Shown one piece after another: positions 5,705 to 5,946 of a DNA stretch of 5,946 nt. Position 1 is the first letter of the stretch; every line of letters begins with the position of its first letter. The translations under genes and the position numbers were made by a program. This DNA comes from Desulfobacterales bacterium (GTDB lineage: Bacteria > Desulfobacterota > Desulfobacteria > Desulfobacterales > C00003060), in NCBI GenBank assembly GCA_030613145.1, contig JAUWMM010000134.1:1-5946 (forward strand), read 5' to 3'. The notes beneath the pieces are model-generated. The model made no database searches. It worked only from the letters and a program-made list of their open reading frames with translations, and was not told where the DNA came from.

Positions 5705-5946
5705 TCATCCTGCAAGACATGGCTTGCGGGCCGCTGTTGTCTCATCCAGCCTTCTTACCTTGCAGCTTTTTGGTGCATCGTGCAGCAGGTCCGGGGTTTC
5801 CCTTGCCTCATTAACTATCGCCTTGAATGCTTCAACAAACTGATCGATCTCTTCTTTGGACTCTGTCTCAGTTGGCTCCACCATGATCGCACCGTGTACG
5901 ACCAGCGGGAAATAAACGGTGGGCGGATGAAATCCATAATCCATAA
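5705..5946 (-). CDS. gcvPB: Glycine dehydrogenase (decarboxylating) subunit 2, C-terminal end only
   Basis: This is the end of the beta chain of the two-subunit P-protein of the glycine cleavage system, a PLP-dependent enzyme that decarboxylates glycine and passes the aminomethyl group to lipoyl H-protein. About 80 residues are visible. They begin with [14 protein letters not shown], continue [21 protein letters not shown] and end near [13 protein letters not shown], all characteristic of the C-terminus of this subunit. The reading frame is open at the window edge, so the apparent first Met at 5944 is internal. The PLP-binding lysine lies further upstream, outside the window. The stop at 5705 leaves 30 bases to the T-run of the converging lipoprotein terminator. 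Other glycine cleavage genes (gcvPA, gcvH, gcvT) would be expected to the right. Confidence 0.93.
   Translation of the reverse strand, partial: MDYGFHPPTVYFPLVVHGAIMVEPTETESKEEIDQFVEAFKAIVNEARETPDLLHDAPKSCKVRRLDETTAARKPCLAG

Overview
The window looks like bacterial chromosome of roughly even base composition. The two-subunit form of glycine dehydrogenase (gcvPB), the zinc-dependent medium-chain dehydrogenase, the RecB/AddA-type helicase-nuclease and the dispersed GTCAT...ATGAC palindromic repeats together suggest an anaerobic deltaproteobacterial-type lineage (Desulfobacterota or a neighbour). This is inference from gene families and repeat style; no marker gene is present to prove it.

Layout. 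Bases 1-4308 hold a tight minus-strand pair. A complete zinc-dependent alcohol/polyol-type dehydrogenase (3280-4308) is followed after 4 bases by a very large UvrD/RecB-type helicase with a C-terminal PD-(D/E)XK nuclease domain (3275 down to 1). The helicase runs off the left edge with 1091 codons visible. I read its frame codon by codon over nearly its whole length and found no stop or frameshift. Between its helicase and nuclease domains the gene carries a GC-skewed palindromic stretch (400-464) that looks like an in-frame insertion of a small repeat.

Bases 4309-5114 are about 800 bases without a gene. They hold a candidate promoter and operator for the dehydrogenase, a string of short hairpins, a composite palindromic repeat (4481-4562), two direct repeats resembling insertion-sequence end repeats (4631-4669), and an AT-rich imperfect inverted repeat whose arms are built from tandem 8-base units of the type GCACGAAA (4838-5057). 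The region looks like a landing ground for small non-coding repeats.

Bases 5115-5618 encode on the plus strand a 167-residue lipoprotein with a clear signal peptide and lipobox. Its body resembles the small beta-rich 'post-COAP-1' secreted domain. A strong intrinsic terminator follows. The 3' end of gcvPB (minus strand, 5946 down to 5705) converges on it and leaves the window at the right edge.

The dehydrogenase-helicase pair is probably one transcript. The lipoprotein is a single-gene unit, and gcvPB belongs to an operon lying to the right. I see no functional link between these three units and no convincing new multi-gene system. The most unusual material is non-coding or repeat-derived.
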